A stretch of 64,000 nt of DNA, from the NCBI GenBank assembly GCA_913058495.1, contig CAJXQC010000011.1, positions 1 to 64,000 of the forward strand, written 5' to 3'. Both the position numbers and the translations under genes were made by a program. This document shows, in pieces, positions 40,963 to 50,520 of this stretch. Source of the DNA: an uncultured Balneola sp. Lineage in GTDB: Bacteria; Bacteroidota; Rhodothermia; Balneolales; Balneolaceae. The first letter of the stretch is position 1; each line of letters begins with the position of its first letter. The notes beneath the pieces were generated by a model. The model searched no databases and was not told the origin of the DNA. It saw only the letters and a list, made by a program, of their open reading frames with translations.

Positions 40963-43900
40963 ATGATCAAGCTAAAGAGCTATCGCAAAATAACGGGATT
41001 TATATTTTTGATCACGGGTACTTTTACAACTCTGACATTAGCACAAAATGTTGGTACTTCAAACTTTGTGAGTTTCTATTCTGATACTTCAGACACAAAC
41101 AATATTGAAAAAAAATCTTCAAATTTACCACTAGATCCGGGTAGATTAATTTCCATCGAATCTGATGAAGCAACATGGATGTCTTTGGATGTGAGTCCGG
41201 ACGGTTCAAAGATCGCCTTCGACTTCATGGGAGACATCTATCAGATACCTGCAACCGGTGGGGAAGCAGTTCAACTTACAGATGGGATGGCTTTCGATTC
41301 TCATCCCAGATACAGTCCGGATGGAAAGTATTTACTGTATGTATCAGATGCACACGGAGCAGACAATTTATATTACATCAACATAGAAGATACATCAGAT
41401 GTTACTCAGCTTACCAAAGGTAAAGGTGACGGATATGCATCAGCTGAATGGACACCGGATGGAAACTATATAATTGGAGCTAAAGGCAAAGGAACACCTA
41501 AACTTTGGATATATCACAAAGATGGAGGAAGCGGAACAGCTCTTATTTCATCACCAAATGGTTTAAAAACAACGGACCCTGCTGTTGGTCATGAGGGGCG
41601 TTATATCTATTTCTCTCAAAGAAATGGTTCCTGGAACTACAATGCTCAATTTCCTCAATATCAAATTGGAAGATATGATCGAGAAACAGGTGAGCGAACC
41701 TCTGTAACTTCAAGATATGGGTCAGCTTTTACGCCTGTACTTTCAAGTGATGGTAAATGGATGGTTTACGGAAGCAGATTTGAAGACAAAACCGGTCTTG
41801 TTCTCAGGGACATGAATACGGGCTCTGAAAATTGGCTGGCTTATCCGGTTCAAAGAGACGATATGGAATCTCAGGCAACACTTGGGGTGCTTCCGGCTAT
41901 GTCATTTACTCCCGATAATCAAAATTTAATTGCTTTCTACGGCGGTAAAATTCATAACATTCCTCTTAATGGGGAAGCCTCAAAAGAAATACCTTTTAGT
42001 GTTTCTACTGAATTGGAAATGGGACCTGAAGTACTATTTAAATATCCGATCAGTGATGAAACTGAAATGATTGCAACTCAAATCAGAGACGCAGTCCCTT
42101 CACCAGATGGAAAATGGTTAGCATTCACTGTATTAAATGATCTGTATATACAGGAGTTGCCTGAAGGAGAACCTAAACAACTTACAAACTCTGGTACAAC
42201 AGAAGCACAACCTTCTTGGTCTCCGGATGGTAAGAAGCTGGCTTATGTAACGTGGAACGCTGAAGAAGGAGGTGCAATAGTTTCAGTTGATCCTTTTGCA
42301 AGAAGATTCCGTCCAACTAAATTAACTGATAAAACTGGTATTTATACAAATCCTGTTTTCTCAACTGATGGAAGCAAGATCGTTGCATATAGAACTGATA
42401 AACAGGTTTACGACGATTCTTTCGGCCCTGGGTTTTCAGGCTCTTTAACAGATATAGTTTGGCTGCCTTCAAGTGGTGGAGAAGTTTCTGTCATTGACAG
42501 AGCGAAAGGACGTTCTAACCCACATTTCGTAAAATCAGACGACCGAATCTATTTAAACAGAGCCGGAACTTTAGTTTCAATCAGGTGGGATGGTACGGAT
42601 GAAAAAGAACATGTAACTGTTACCGGCATTACAACTTATTCACCTTTTAATCTTGAAACTGCTTTAAAAGAAGCAGAAGCCTGGAAAACACCTGCAGAAA
42701 TTCTTCATCCTGATGGAGATCATGATCATGCCAAAGAAAGTAATCCTCCATCAAGAGCTGCTTTAATTCAAATGGCTCCGGAAGGCGATCAGGCCATGGC
42801 TCAGGTTAACAATGATATTTATGTAGTTACCGTACCTGTAACAGGCGGAAGTACTCCGTCTATCTCTGTTGCAAACGCAGCTTCGGCTCCTTTTCCTTCT
42901 AAAAAATTAACGACTATAGGAGGCCAGTTTCCAACCTGGAGTGCTGATGCCAAAAAGGTTCACTGGTCAATAGGTAATGGACATTTTATCTATAACCTAG
43001 ATGATGCAGAAGCTTTTGAAGATAGTGTGAAAGCAGCAAAAAAGTTGGAAGCTGAAAAGAAGAAAGAAGAAGCTGAGAAAGAAGATGAAGATTCTGATGA
43101 GGGGAAGGATGAAGGTGATAAAGAATCCGAGGAGGAAAAAGAAAAATCAACTGACAAAAAAGAAGACAAGAAAGATGACACTTTTAAACCCATTGAGCTT
43201 TCCATTGATGTAACCATAGAAAAAGATATTCCCGAATCGTCTATACTTCTGAAGAACGCCAGAATTATTACAGCAAATGGTAATGAAGTAATTGAAGGAG
43301 GAGATATTCTGATCAAAAATAACAGAATAGTTCAAGTGGGGAAAAACCTCTCAGAAAATGGTGCTCAAGAAATGGACATGACCGGAAAAACCATAACTCC
43401 GGGATTTGTCGATACTCATGCGCATATGTGGCCGAACTGGGACATCCATAAGGAAGAGATCTTTAATTACGCTGCAAATCTTGCCTATGGTGTTACAACA
43501 ACCAGAGATCCTCAAACAGCAACTACGGATGTTCTTACATATTCTGATATGGTAGAAACCGGAAGGATGCTTGGACCTCGAGTATACTCAACCGGACCTG
43601 GTTTTGGTTTTTGGTCGTATAATGTAAAAAGCTTAGAAGAAGCTCAAAATGTTATGAAGCAGTATAGCAAATACTATGATACAAAGACTATCAAAATGTA
43701 TTTAGCAGGTAACCGTGAGCAACGTCAATGGATCATTCAAGCTGCTCGTGAGCAGAGTATAATGCCAACTACTGAAGGAGCTCTGGATTGGAAATTAAAT
43801 ATGACACAACTCATTGACGGTTATCCTGGACATGAGCATTCATTGCCAATTTATCCGATCTACAGTGATGTTGTTGATGTAATCGCCGAATCAAAAATGG

Positions 43901-44490
43901 CTGTTACACCAACTTTATTAGTTTCTTACGGCGGTCCATGGGCAGAAAATTTTTACTACTCACGTGAAAATCCTTATGATGATCCCAAATTGAATAAATA
44001 TACTCCTTATTCAGTATTGGCGAGCAAGTCAAGACGTAGACCGGGTTGGTTTAGAGATGATGAACATGTATTCCAGAAACATGCAGAAACAATGACCAAG
44101 ATTGTAGAAGCAGGTGGTTTAGCAGGTGTAGGAAGCCACGGTCAGCTTGAAGGACTTGGTTACCACTGGGAACTGTGGTCGGTAGCAGCAGGAGGGATGA
44201 GTAATATTGATGCTATCAGAGTTGCTACCATTCTTGGTGCTGAAGCTATTGGTCTTGATGGAGATCTGGGTTCTATTGAAGAAGGCAAGCTTGCTGATTT
44301 AGTTATTCTTTCAAGTAATCCTCTTGATGATCTCAGAAACACCAATACAGTAACTCATGTAATGAAAAATGGTCGTCTATATGATGCCAATAATCTAAAC
44401 GAGGTTTACCCAAGAAAAGTAAAAGCAAAACCTTTCAGCTGGAATGAGCCAAAACCTCATAGTTTAGGTTTACCGGGAACTAATAAATAA
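40963..44490 (+). CDS. Secreted propeller-amidohydrolase fusion protein
   Basis: At 1175 residues this is the longest gene in the window. A signal peptide (to about 28) is followed by a TolB/DPP-type WD40-like propeller with many SPDGK or TPDG repeats (about 55-640). A low-complexity lysine/glutamate/aspartate linker (about 686-742) leads to an amidohydrolase domain with the metal site FVDTHAHMW at about 816. The C-terminal region has GVGSHGQLEG (about 1056) and the IGLDGDLGSIEEGKLADLVIL segment typical of amidohydrolases. Proteins of this type are common in FCB and related genomes, with the substrate unknown, perhaps a peptide or cyclic amide. It is a single-gene unit with a terminator. Confidence 0.9.
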   Translation: MIKLKSYRKITGFIFLITGTFTTLTLAQNVGTSNFVSFYSDTSDTNNIEKKSSNLPLDPGRLISIESDEATWMSLDVSPDGSKIAFDFMGDIYQIPATGGEAVQLTDGMAFDSHPRYSPDGKYLLYVSDAHGADNLYYINIEDTSDVTQLTKGKGDGYASAEWTPDGNYIIGAKGKGTPKLWIYHKDGGSGTALISSPNGLKTTDPAVGHEGRYIYFSQRNGSWNYNAQFPQYQIGRYDRETGERTSVTSRYGSAFTPVLSSDGKWMVYGSRFEDKTGLVLRDMNTGSENWLAYPVQRDDMESQATLGVLPAMSFTPDNQNLIAFYGGKIHNIPLNGEASKEIPFSVSTELEMGPEVLFKYPISDETEMIATQIRDAVPSPDGKWLAFTVLNDLYIQELPEGEPKQLTNSGTTEAQPSWSPDGKKLAYVTWNAEEGGAIVSVDPFARRFRPTKLTDKTGIYTNPVFSTDGSKIVAYRTDKQVYDDSFGPGFSGSLTDIVWLPSSGGEVSVIDRAKGRSNPHFVKSDDRIYLNRAGTLVSIRWDGTDEKEHVTVTGITTYSPFNLETALKEAEAWKTPAEILHPDGDHDHAKESNPPSRAALIQMAPEGDQAMAQVNNDIYVVTVPVTGGSTPSISVANAASAPFPSKKLTTIGGQFPTWSADAKKVHWSIGNGHFIYNLDDAEAFEDSVKAAKKLEAEKKKEEAEKEDEDSDEGKDEGDKESEEEKEKSTDKKEDKKDDTFKPIELSIDVTIEKDIPESSILLKNARIITANGNEVIEGGDILIKNNRIVQVGKNLSENGAQEMDMTGKTITPGFVDTHAHMWPNWDIHKEEIFNYAANLAYGVTTTRDPQTATTDVLTYSDMVETGRMLGPRVYSTGPGFGFWSYNVKSLEEAQNVMKQYSKYYDTKTIKMYLAGNREQRQWIIQAAREQSIMPTTEGALDWKLNMTQLIDGYPGHEHSLPIYPIYSDVVDVIAESKMAVTPTLLVSYGGPWAENFYYSRENPYDDPKLNKYTPYSVLASKSRRRPGWFRDDEHVFQKHAETMTKIVEAGGLAGVGSHGQLEGLGYHWELWSVAAGGMSNIDAIRVATILGAEAIGLDGDLGSIEEGKLADLVILSSNPLDDLRNTNTVTHVMKNGRLYDANNLNEVYPRKVKAKPFSWNEPKPHSLGLPGTNK

Positions 44491-44499
44491 TTTGTTAAA

Positions 44500-44517
44500 A
44501 GGCTCCTTCTGGAGCCT
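44500..44517. terminator. Bidirectional rho-independent terminator
   Basis: A 7-bp stem AGGCTCC/GGAGCCT with a TTCT loop lies in the 30-bp gap between convergent genes. AAAA before and TTTT after provide a T-run on either strand. Confidence 0.85.
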
Positions 44518-44520
44518 CTT

Positions 44521-45606
44521 TTATATCTTTTTTTCGGATAGGTGAGTTATTTTTTCGCCTTCAATAGTTAAATAATTCCCCATCAAATCAGCAGTTAAAC
44601 AAGAATGAATAGGGAAGATTGTAACTATGTCACCGGGTTCAGTCTTATTAAAAAACTCATCAGAACATTTTATTACTCCGTGTTCCTGAGAAATGGATTT
44701 TAAATAACAACCTTTAACAGGATCACCCCAGTTACGATCATTAGTTTCCACAACTTGACCAAAATAAGATTCTCCATTTTTGAGTACATCAAAATCCTTA
44801 GAAAAATGGACAGCTCCTCCATGAATTAACAATTCATTTCTGGAAGGATATTTAGCTAGCACAGGACATTTCACAGCAACAGCTATATCTTCATAATTAC
44901 AAGAACCGATCTGTGTCTGAATCCAGTCATAAAACACAAAGTTGCCGGGGCTGAGCTCATCAATTTCTCCAAAATCTTTCAACACTGAACAGGAGGGAGT
45001 ATCTCCGAAACAAATTGGTAAATCATATTTGATACGTAATTGACTTAAACGGTCGACAATTGGTTGTATGAACTTCGCTATCTCATTTGATGATCTGCAC
45101 TTGTATGAATGACCGGCATGAGAATAGAAACCATGAAGAGTTAATTTCTCAGAAGCATTAACAGCGGAAATCACTTTTTCAATTTGTTCAGTATCTTCAT
45201 AAAGAATCCCGCTTCTTCCATACTCCGGGTCGATTTCTATATAAACGGATATCCTAGAAGTTAACCTTTGGTCCAATTTCACTACCGAGTTTGGATCCAC
45301 GACTAAGACTCGTAGATCTATTTCTGAAGCCAAATTATTGATATCTTCTACTTCAAGTACATTGAAAGGAATAGCAACAGTAATACTTTTCCAACCATCA
45401 GAAGCAAAGTATTTAGCCATCTTAAGGGATGAAACAGTGATCCCGTTGATAGGAAATTCTCTGAACCAGTTTCCAATTTCTAAGGACTGATGTGTTTTAA
45501 AATGGGGGCGAAATTGTATTCCCGATTGTGAAGCCCTTAAAGCCATTCTTTTTAAATTGTTGTATACCTTTGATTTATCTAAGATCAGGGATAGAGATGT
45601 AATCAC
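44521..45606 (-). CDS. PLP-dependent alanine-racemase-fold enzyme (D-threonine aldolase/D-serine dehydratase-like)
   Basis: A 361-residue enzyme with an alanine-racemase-like N-terminal barrel. RPHFKTHQS carries the PLP lysine, GFYSHAGHSY matches the phosphate-contact region, and HSCLTADLM near the C-terminus gives the His and Cys of the zinc site found in D-serine dehydratase-like enzymes. The substrate is probably a D-amino acid with a beta-hydroxyl, inferred from the family. The frame starts with GTG at 45606; the next in-frame ATG is 20 codons in. It is divergent from the RimB-like gene. Confidence 0.84.
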   Translation of the reverse strand: MITSLSLILDKSKVYNNLKRMALRASQSGIQFRPHFKTHQSLEIGNWFREFPINGITVSSLKMAKYFASDGWKSITVAIPFNVLEVEDINNLASEIDLRVLVVDPNSVVKLDQRLTSRISVYIEIDPEYGRSGILYEDTEQIEKVISAVNASEKLTLHGFYSHAGHSYKCRSSNEIAKFIQPIVDRLSQLRIKYDLPICFGDTPSCSVLKDFGEIDELSPGNFVFYDWIQTQIGSCNYEDIAVAVKCPVLAKYPSRNELLIHGGAVHFSKDFDVLKNGESYFGQVVETNDRNWGDPVKGCYLKSISQEHGVIKCSDEFFNKTEPGDIVTIFPIHSCLTADLMGNYLTIEGEKITHLSEKKI

Positions 45607-45635
45607 TTGAAAAGAAATTTTATTTAAGAATGAAC

Positions 45636-45643
45636 CAAATATA
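45636..45643 (-). promoter_or_regulatory. Candidate -7 element (TATATTTG) of the PLP enzyme gene
   Basis: TATATTTG on the minus strand matches TAnnTTTG and lies about 30 bp ahead of the GTG start, but no TTG is found at the right spacing upstream. It is a weak candidate only. Confidence 0.3.
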
Positions 45644-45752
45644 CATCAAACCTTTAAAAATATATCCAGCACCTTCAAAGTATACATGTAATGGTTTTAT
45701 AAAAAGCATCATTGAAGTGTAGATAACCTAAATAAGCGTTACCTTTAGAGTG

Positions 45753-46190
45753 ATGAAAAAGATGAAGAAAGAAATTATTGGCAGATTAGAAACTGTAGAC
45801 CTGCCTACATGGAATATTAAAGAGATAGAAGCTAAGATCGATACCGGAGCATACTCTTCGAGTTTACACTGCCACAATATAGAAGAGTTTGAAAAAAATG
45901 ATACAAACTGGGTTCGGTTTAACCTTTTAGATCCTGATCACCCATCTTATAATGACCGTTTATTTTCTTTGCCGGTATTGGATTCAAGGGAGGTTAAAAG
46001 TTCAAATGGTCAATCTGAATTACGGGTTTTTATTGAAACAAAGATCAGTTTCTTTGGAGTTGAATATCCCATAGAGCTTTCTCTTACTAATCGTTCAGAA
46101 ATGAAATACCCACTATTGATTGGACGTAAGTTTTTAAGAAAAAAATTTCTTGTAGACGTATCCAAAAAAAATCTATCTAAAACTATATAA
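45753..46190 (+). CDS. RimB-like retropepsin-type protease (ATP-dependent zinc protease family)
   Basis: A 145-residue protein of the family once called ATP-dependent zinc proteases. An aspartic-protease-like [10 protein letters not shown] sits at about residue 31, and the C-terminus ends with a [17 protein letters not shown] segment typical of the fold. In Pseudomonas the homologous RimB removes glutamates from ribosomal protein S6. I use ATG at 45753; the ORF-track start is a GTG three bases earlier. It is followed after 11 bp by rimK, supporting a linked role. Confidence 0.84.
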   Translation: MKKMKKEIIGRLETVDLPTWNIKEIEAKIDTGAYSSSLHCHNIEEFEKNDTNWVRFNLLDPDHPSYNDRLFSLPVLDSREVKSSNGQSELRVFIETKISFFGVEYPIELSLTNRSEMKYPLLIGRKFLRKKFLVDVSKKNLSKTI

Positions 46191-46201
46191 ATCTAAGCAT
46201 T

Positions 46202-47125
46202 ATGAAAATTGGAATACTATCAAGAAACGCTAACCTTTATTCAACAAGACGATTGGTTGAAGCCATAGAAGCCAAAGGACATACAGCGCAGGTAATCGAT
46301 CATTTAAAATGTGATATAGTTATTGAACAAGATAAACCAACTATATTCTACAAGGGAGAAAACTTGTCGGGCTTGGACGCTGTTATACCAAGAATTGGTG
46401 CTTCAGTGACTTTCTATGGAACAGCTGTTGTAAGACAATTTGAGATGATGAATATTTTCAGTGCTGTTGAATCTCAAGCACTTGTTCGTTCCAGAGATAA
46501 ATTGAGAAGTCTGCAAATTTTAGCAAAAGCAGGAGTGGGGCTTCCAAAAACAGTTTTTACTAATTATTCCAAAGAAGTTAATAAACTGATTGATTCAGTT
46601 GGTGGAGCTCCTCTTATTGTAAAGTTACTTGAGGGAACACAAGGCTATGGTGTTGTTTTAGCTCCTACAAAAAAAGCAGCTCAATCTATGATTGAAGCAT
46701 TTCATAGTATGAAAGCTCGCGTAATTGTACAGGAATTCATTCAAGAAAGTAAAGGTGCTGATATCAGGGCTTTTGTAGTAAATGGAAAAGTTGCCGGTGC
46801 AATGAAGCGCCAGGGTAAAGAAGGTGAATTCCGTTCCAACCTTCATCAGGGAGGTTCAGGCTCGCTTATTAAGCTTTCCAAGAAGGAGAGAGAGGCTGCC
46901 CTAACTGCAGCTCAAGCAATGGGTTTGCCGATAGCTGGAGTAGATATGCTTCAATCGGAGCGAGGTCCCTTAATCTTGGAAGTTAACTCATCTCCGGGCT
47001 TGGAGGGAATTGAGAAATCAACAGGTAAAGATATTGCGGCAAGTGTTATCAGATATGTAACTTCTGCAGTTGAATCTCAAAGAAGTAAGCCTGCCAAAAG
47101 ACGTAAAATAAAGAGCAATGCCTGA
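46202..47125 (+). CDS. rimK: ATP-grasp glutamate ligase RimK
   Basis: Adds glutamate residues to the C-terminus of ribosomal protein S6 in known relatives. It is a 307-residue ATP-grasp protein. The N-terminal domain starts [18 protein letters not shown] and the ATP-grasp core shows [15 protein letters not shown] and VVQEF-like IVQEFIQES. The metal/substrate region is FRSNLHQGG, followed by [18 protein letters not shown] basic tail ([12 protein letters not shown]) follows. Its 3' end overlaps the next gene by 8 bp. Substrate identity is inferred from the family and from the RimB-like neighbour. Confidence 0.93.
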   Translation: MKIGILSRNANLYSTRRLVEAIEAKGHTAQVIDHLKCDIVIEQDKPTIFYKGENLSGLDAVIPRIGASVTFYGTAVVRQFEMMNIFSAVESQALVRSRDKLRSLQILAKAGVGLPKTVFTNYSKEVNKLIDSVGGAPLIVKLLEGTQGYGVVLAPTKKAAQSMIEAFHSMKARVIVQEFIQESKGADIRAFVVNGKVAGAMKRQGKEGEFRSNLHQGGSGSLIKLSKKEREAALTAAQAMGLPIAGVDMLQSERGPLILEVNSSPGLEGIEKSTGKDIAASVIRYVTSAVESQRSKPAKRRKIKSNA

Positions 47126-48065
47126 TAATTTTCTTACAATCAATAAGGAAAAGATTGGTCTTGGCGAACACAAAGTTATCAATTTTGATATTGCAAGTTT
47201 GCCAACAAGAACTTCAATCAGTCTGCCTGTTCATGTTTATAGATCCCAGCACAAAGGACCTGTTTTATTGCTTACGGGTGGATTACACGGTGATGAACTG
47301 AACGGTGTAGAAATAATTAGAAGAATGATAGAATCCGGAGACTTAATTCCGGAATTTGGCACCGTTATCGCTATTCCGATTGTAAATATTTATGGATTTA
47401 TACAAAATTCACGTGGATTACCAGACGGAAAAGATATTAACAGAAGTTTTCCGGGCATAAAAAAGGGTGGATCTCTTGCCAAGTTACTTGCATACACACT
47501 AATGAAGAATATCATACCCCACATTGATTATGGAATAGATTTTCACACCGGCGGGGCAAGCAGATCCAATTTTCCACAAATAAGAGTAGATCTTACTAAT
47601 GAAAAGGCGCTTGAAATAGCAAAAGCTTTTCAGCCTCCGATTATTGTAAACTCAAAACCTATTCCCAAATCGTTTAGGAGTGCTTCTTTCAAAAAAGGAA
47701 AAAATATTTTAGTCTACGAAACAGGTGAATCATCCAGATTTGATGAATATGGGATTCAAGAGGCTATAAAGGGAACCTTAAGATTGATGAAATTCTTAGG
47801 GATGAAAGAATCTAAATTAGAAGCTCAGGAAACTACAATTTATAGTAGATCTACCTGGATAAGGTCTGGTTATGCCGGACTTTTTTCTCCATCTGTTAAG
47901 TTGGGAGACAGGATCAAAAAGAAACAATTGCTCGGCCATATTAATGGTGCTTATGGTGAACTTCATTCAAGAGTGTTAGCTCCTAAAGAAGGTCGGGTTA
48001 TTGGCTTAAATTATTGCCCTGTAGTAAATAAGGGTGATGCAATTATACATTATTCATATAACTGA
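47118..48065 (+). CDS. Succinylglutamate desuccinylase/aspartoacylase-family zinc hydrolase
   Basis: A 315-residue zinc-dependent deacylase of the M14-related AstE/AspA superfamily. Zinc ligands are visible in [10 protein letters not shown] (His and Glu) and GIDFHTGG (His), with a NRSFPG motif between them. The C-terminal portion, from about 230, looks like a small beta domain ([18 protein letters not shown]), which resembles a biotinyl/lipoyl-like barrel. Its start overlaps the end of rimK, so the two are translationally coupled. A role in removing or processing glutamate-containing tails is my inference. Confidence 0.86.
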   Translation: MPDNFLTINKEKIGLGEHKVINFDIASLPTRTSISLPVHVYRSQHKGPVLLLTGGLHGDELNGVEIIRRMIESGDLIPEFGTVIAIPIVNIYGFIQNSRGLPDGKDINRSFPGIKKGGSLAKLLAYTLMKNIIPHIDYGIDFHTGGASRSNFPQIRVDLTNEKALEIAKAFQPPIIVNSKPIPKSFRSASFKKGKNILVYETGESSRFDEYGIQEAIKGTLRLMKFLGMKESKLEAQETTIYSRSTWIRSGYAGLFSPSVKLGDRIKKKQLLGHINGAYGELHSRVLAPKEGRVIGLNYCPVVNKGDAIIHYSYN

Positions 48066-48068
48066 TTT

Positions 48069-48416
48069 ATGGAATACGATTTACTGTTCACTTTAATAAA
48101 TGATCAAAAGTGGAAAGAAATTGCTGCACAGGGAACATTTCATCCTGTAAGCCTGGACGAACTAGGCTATATAAAATGTATTGATGAAAAAGATCTTCAA
48201 AAGTATATTAACCTGGATATACATAAAGATAAAGATCTGATACTGGTGGTAATTGATCCGCTCAGAGTTAAAGATTCTATAAAAACTGAAAAACAGGATG
48301 GTTTTACAATTATAAAACTATTCGGAGAACTTACTCTAGACGCAATTATAGATAAAATAGACTTGAAACCTTCCAAAAAAGGTGATTATACTTTTTCAGT
48401 AAAGCATTACGACTAA
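48069..48416 (+). CDS. DUF952-like small protein
   Basis: A 115-residue protein starting 3 bp after the zinc hydrolase gene. WKEIAAQGTFHPVSLDELGYIKC and LVVIDPLRVKDSI resemble the DUF952 family, whose members are small and of unknown function. There is no signal peptide or membrane segment. It ends 2 bp before the convergent CheY-like gene. It may be the last member of the RimB/RimK operon. Confidence 0.62.
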   Translation: MEYDLLFTLINDQKWKEIAAQGTFHPVSLDELGYIKCIDEKDLQKYINLDIHKDKDLILVVIDPLRVKDSIKTEKQDGFTIIKLFGELTLDAIIDKIDLKPSKKGDYTFSVKHYD

Positions 48417-48417
48417 T

Positions 48418-48774
48418 TCAATTGATTTTTAAAATAGATTTTTTCAAATCGTCGATGCTGATTGGCTTAACTAAATAATCGATGTGATCTGTTAAACTAG
48501 CGCGTTCGCGGTTGTAAGAGTCAGAATTGCCTGTAATATAGATTACTTTTGACGTTTTGTTTGTTTTTTGAAACTCTTTAGTAGCCTCAATGCCGTCAAT
48601 ATCATCCTCAAGCATTATATCCATTAAAACCAGATCGGGGATAAGCTCGCGGGTTTTTTTTATGGCTTCTGATCCTTTGGTATAAGTTCCAATGACTTGA
48701 TACTCTAATCTCTCGACCATTTTTCTAAGCAATAGCGCTAATACTTTATCGTCTTCTATGATCAGTACGTTCAT
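48418..48774 (-). CDS. Single-domain CheY-like response regulator
   Basis: A 118-residue receiver domain without an output domain. Acidic pocket IIEDD, phospho-acceptor aspartate at about residue 51 (LVLMDIML), threonine in YITGNSD and lysine in LVKPISI are all present, so phosphorylation is likely. The partner kinase is unknown; none is in the window. It is probably a phosphorelay or protein-interaction module. Confidence 0.9.
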   Translation of the reverse strand: MNVLIIEDDKVLALLLRKMVERLEYQVIGTYTKGSEAIKKTRELIPDLVLMDIMLEDDIDGIEATKEFQKTNKTSKVIYITGNSDSYNRERASLTDHIDYLVKPISIDDLKKSILKIN

Positions 48775-48903
48775 TTAACCTTATTAATTTTAATAACAGT
48801 AAGATATTATGAAAACACTTTAATTGTTGTTAAGCCTTATTTATATAGATTAGATTTAATTATAGTAATATATGTCGTATAATATATATTATGTAAAGTT
48901 ACA
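48775..48903. other. AT-rich intergenic gap with a 14-bp AT palindrome
   Basis: The 129-bp gap upstream of the CheY-like gene is very AT-rich and contains the perfect palindrome ATAATATATATTAT and a near-palindrome close to the start codon. It must hold the promoter of the CheY-like gene, but I cannot place the elements. Confidence 0.4.
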
Positions 48904-49374
48904 TTAGTTCAAACTCAACAACACTTCTTCTAACCTGGAAAAATTTGGCAATTCATCCGCATTCTCTAGTATTTCTGAATGCAACACTATTCCCTCTTTA
49001 TTAATTACAAAGACTGATCTTTTTGACACACCTTTCATTCCATAAAAATCTTCGTATAAAACATCGAAAGCTTTTGATGCTTCTTTATTGAAGTCACTTA
49101 AAAGTTGAAAATTTATATTCTGAGCTGACTTAAATTCACGGAGAGTAAAAAAAGTATCAACACTAATTCCAAGTACCTCAGCATCTAAAGAATTATACAT
49201 TTTTAAGTTATCTCTTGTTTGACAAAGCTCTTCAGTACATGTACTTGTGAACGCTAACGGGAAAAAAAGTAGCACTACATTCTTCTCCCCTTCATAAGCT
49301 GATAATTCAACTTTTTCTCCTTTAGTATTTTGAAGTGAAAAGTTCGGTGCCCTTTTGTTAATTAAATCAGACAT
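48904..49374 (-). CDS. Peroxiredoxin (AhpE/PrxQ type)
   Basis: A thiol peroxidase of 156 residues that reduces hydroperoxides. The peroxidatic cysteine lies in FTSTCTEELC at about residue 46; a second cysteine four positions on (about 51) could act as resolving cysteine, as in PrxQ/BCP enzymes. The thioredoxin-fold arrangement is complete (ISVDTFFTLREFK, then SKRSVFVINKEG). It is separated from the membrane-protein gene upstream by only 2 bp, so it is co-transcribed with it. Confidence 0.9.
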   Translation of the reverse strand: MSDLINKRAPNFSLQNTKGEKVELSAYEGEKNVVLLFFPLAFTSTCTEELCQTRDNLKMYNSLDAEVLGISVDTFFTLREFKSAQNINFQLLSDFNKEASKAFDVLYEDFYGMKGVSKRSVFVINKEGIVLHSEILENADELPNFSRLEEVLLSLN

Positions 49375-49376
49375 AT

Positions 49377-49970
49377 TTAAAATTTGTTTTGAGATTTCTT
49401 AGTACCAATAATTACAAATATAATTCCTATTAAAAGTAATACTTCTGTTATTATGAGTTCTTGGACTAAAGTGAGAGAACTAAACCAATAAACAACAAAG
49501 GAAATTATTAAAAGGACACAACCTGAAATTTGCCATCTAGATTCTTTTTTATTCATCTTATTTAATATGAATATCATAGTAGCTACAAATATACTCCCCC
49601 CCTGAAAAGTTCCTAATAACAAGTTGTAAATTACTGTATTTTCTAAAACTAGAGGAATAAAGAGTAAAGTAACGAATGGTAAATAGCTTAAAATAGGCGG
49701 AAATCTGGCAAATATAGGTTTCGACTCTCTAATCAAGCTAAATAAAGCACTTAAAATACAGACTAAAGCAGTAAGGTTAACGAAACGAATCGTTGAGCTT
49801 AAAGTATTATCTCCTAAAAAAACAATATTAGAAATGAGATAAGATACTAAGGCCATGCATATAAGAATTATATATGCAGATCTTCTTTCTGATAAAATTG
49901 TACTGACCTGGTAGAGTGAAAACAATAGTACAAGTATATTCAGAATACTTAACCAGCTGAGTATATCCAT
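49377..49970 (-). CDS. Hypothetical polytopic membrane protein
   Basis: Unrecognised. The 197 residues contain about six or seven hydrophobic segments separated by short loops with one or two charged residues, such as SERRSAY and RESKPIF. The layout resembles the membrane input domain of a sensor kinase, but no cytosolic kinase part is present. It is followed immediately by the peroxiredoxin gene and preceded by the helical protein gene (9-bp gap). Function is unknown. Confidence 0.65.
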   Translation of the reverse strand: MDILSWLSILNILVLLFSLYQVSTILSERRSAYIILICMALVSYLISNIVFLGDNTLSSTIRFVNLTALVCILSALFSLIRESKPIFARFPPILSYLPFVTLLFIPLVLENTVIYNLLLGTFQGGSIFVATMIFILNKMNKKESRWQISGCVLLIISFVVYWFSSLTLVQELIITEVLLLIGIIFVIIGTKKSQNKF

Positions 49971-49979
49971 ATTTTAGGT

Positions 49980-50498
49980 TTATTTTTTCCCGGAAATCTC
50001 TCTTTGAAACTGCCTGTCTTTTTGATATGTAAGTACAAGATTTGCTATTTCCTTTAATGAAGAACGCTCTTTAATTACCATTTCCGATAAAATTTCGAAT
50101 ACTGTTACAGAAGAATTCTGATCTTTGAGTTCCAGAGTAAAATATGCAGGTGGTTTATCTGAAATTATTGATACCAAGCCGGTTCTTGTATTTTCAATTT
50201 CTTTGATAAGGTTTTTAATATCCTGATCGCTTGTTTCCTGCTCTGTTAATTCAATCCTATCAAATATAGAATAGTTATGGATGTCGATTTCCGTACCCTT
50301 TTCAGCCAGATTCTCGATTATTTCAAAAATAATTGTCTGTGCAGAATGTACAGACAACAAGTTTTCTATAATGGATTCTCCGCCTAAGGGCTTTTCGGAA
50401 TAAGGAACAGATTCAATAACACTGCTTAAAAAATGTGCTTCATGCTGCAGGTACTCAACATCATTGATCAGATTATTGAGTTGTTGCTGTTCTTTCAA
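49980..50498 (-). CDS. Hypothetical helical protein (possibly DinB-like)
   Basis: A 172-residue, mostly helical, soluble protein that I cannot assign. The helix-bundle pattern with an early histidine (EAHFLSSVIESVP) and the final long helix (KERSSLKEIANLVLTYQKDRQFQ) could fit a DinB-like four-helix bundle, but the metal-binding histidine triad is not clear. The start is a TTG in this frame; there is no nearby ATG. It lies 22 bp downstream of nuoI, so it may be co-transcribed with it. Confidence 0.5.
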   Translation of the reverse strand: MKEQQQLNNLINDVEYLQHEAHFLSSVIESVPYSEKPLGGESIIENLLSVHSAQTIIFEIIENLAEKGTEIDIHNYSIFDRIELTEQETSDQDIKNLIKEIENTRTGLVSIISDKPPAYFTLELKDQNSSVTVFEILSEMVIKERSSLKEIANLVLTYQKDRQFQREISGKK

Positions 50499-50520
50499 AC
50501 TTAAAAGGATTTTTAATTAG

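Noticed and set aside
42990-43335. Serine-rich minus-strand ORFs opposite the amidohydrolase linker
   Set aside because: They are the antisense reading of a lysine/glutamate-rich linker; the plus-strand gene is continuous on both sides.
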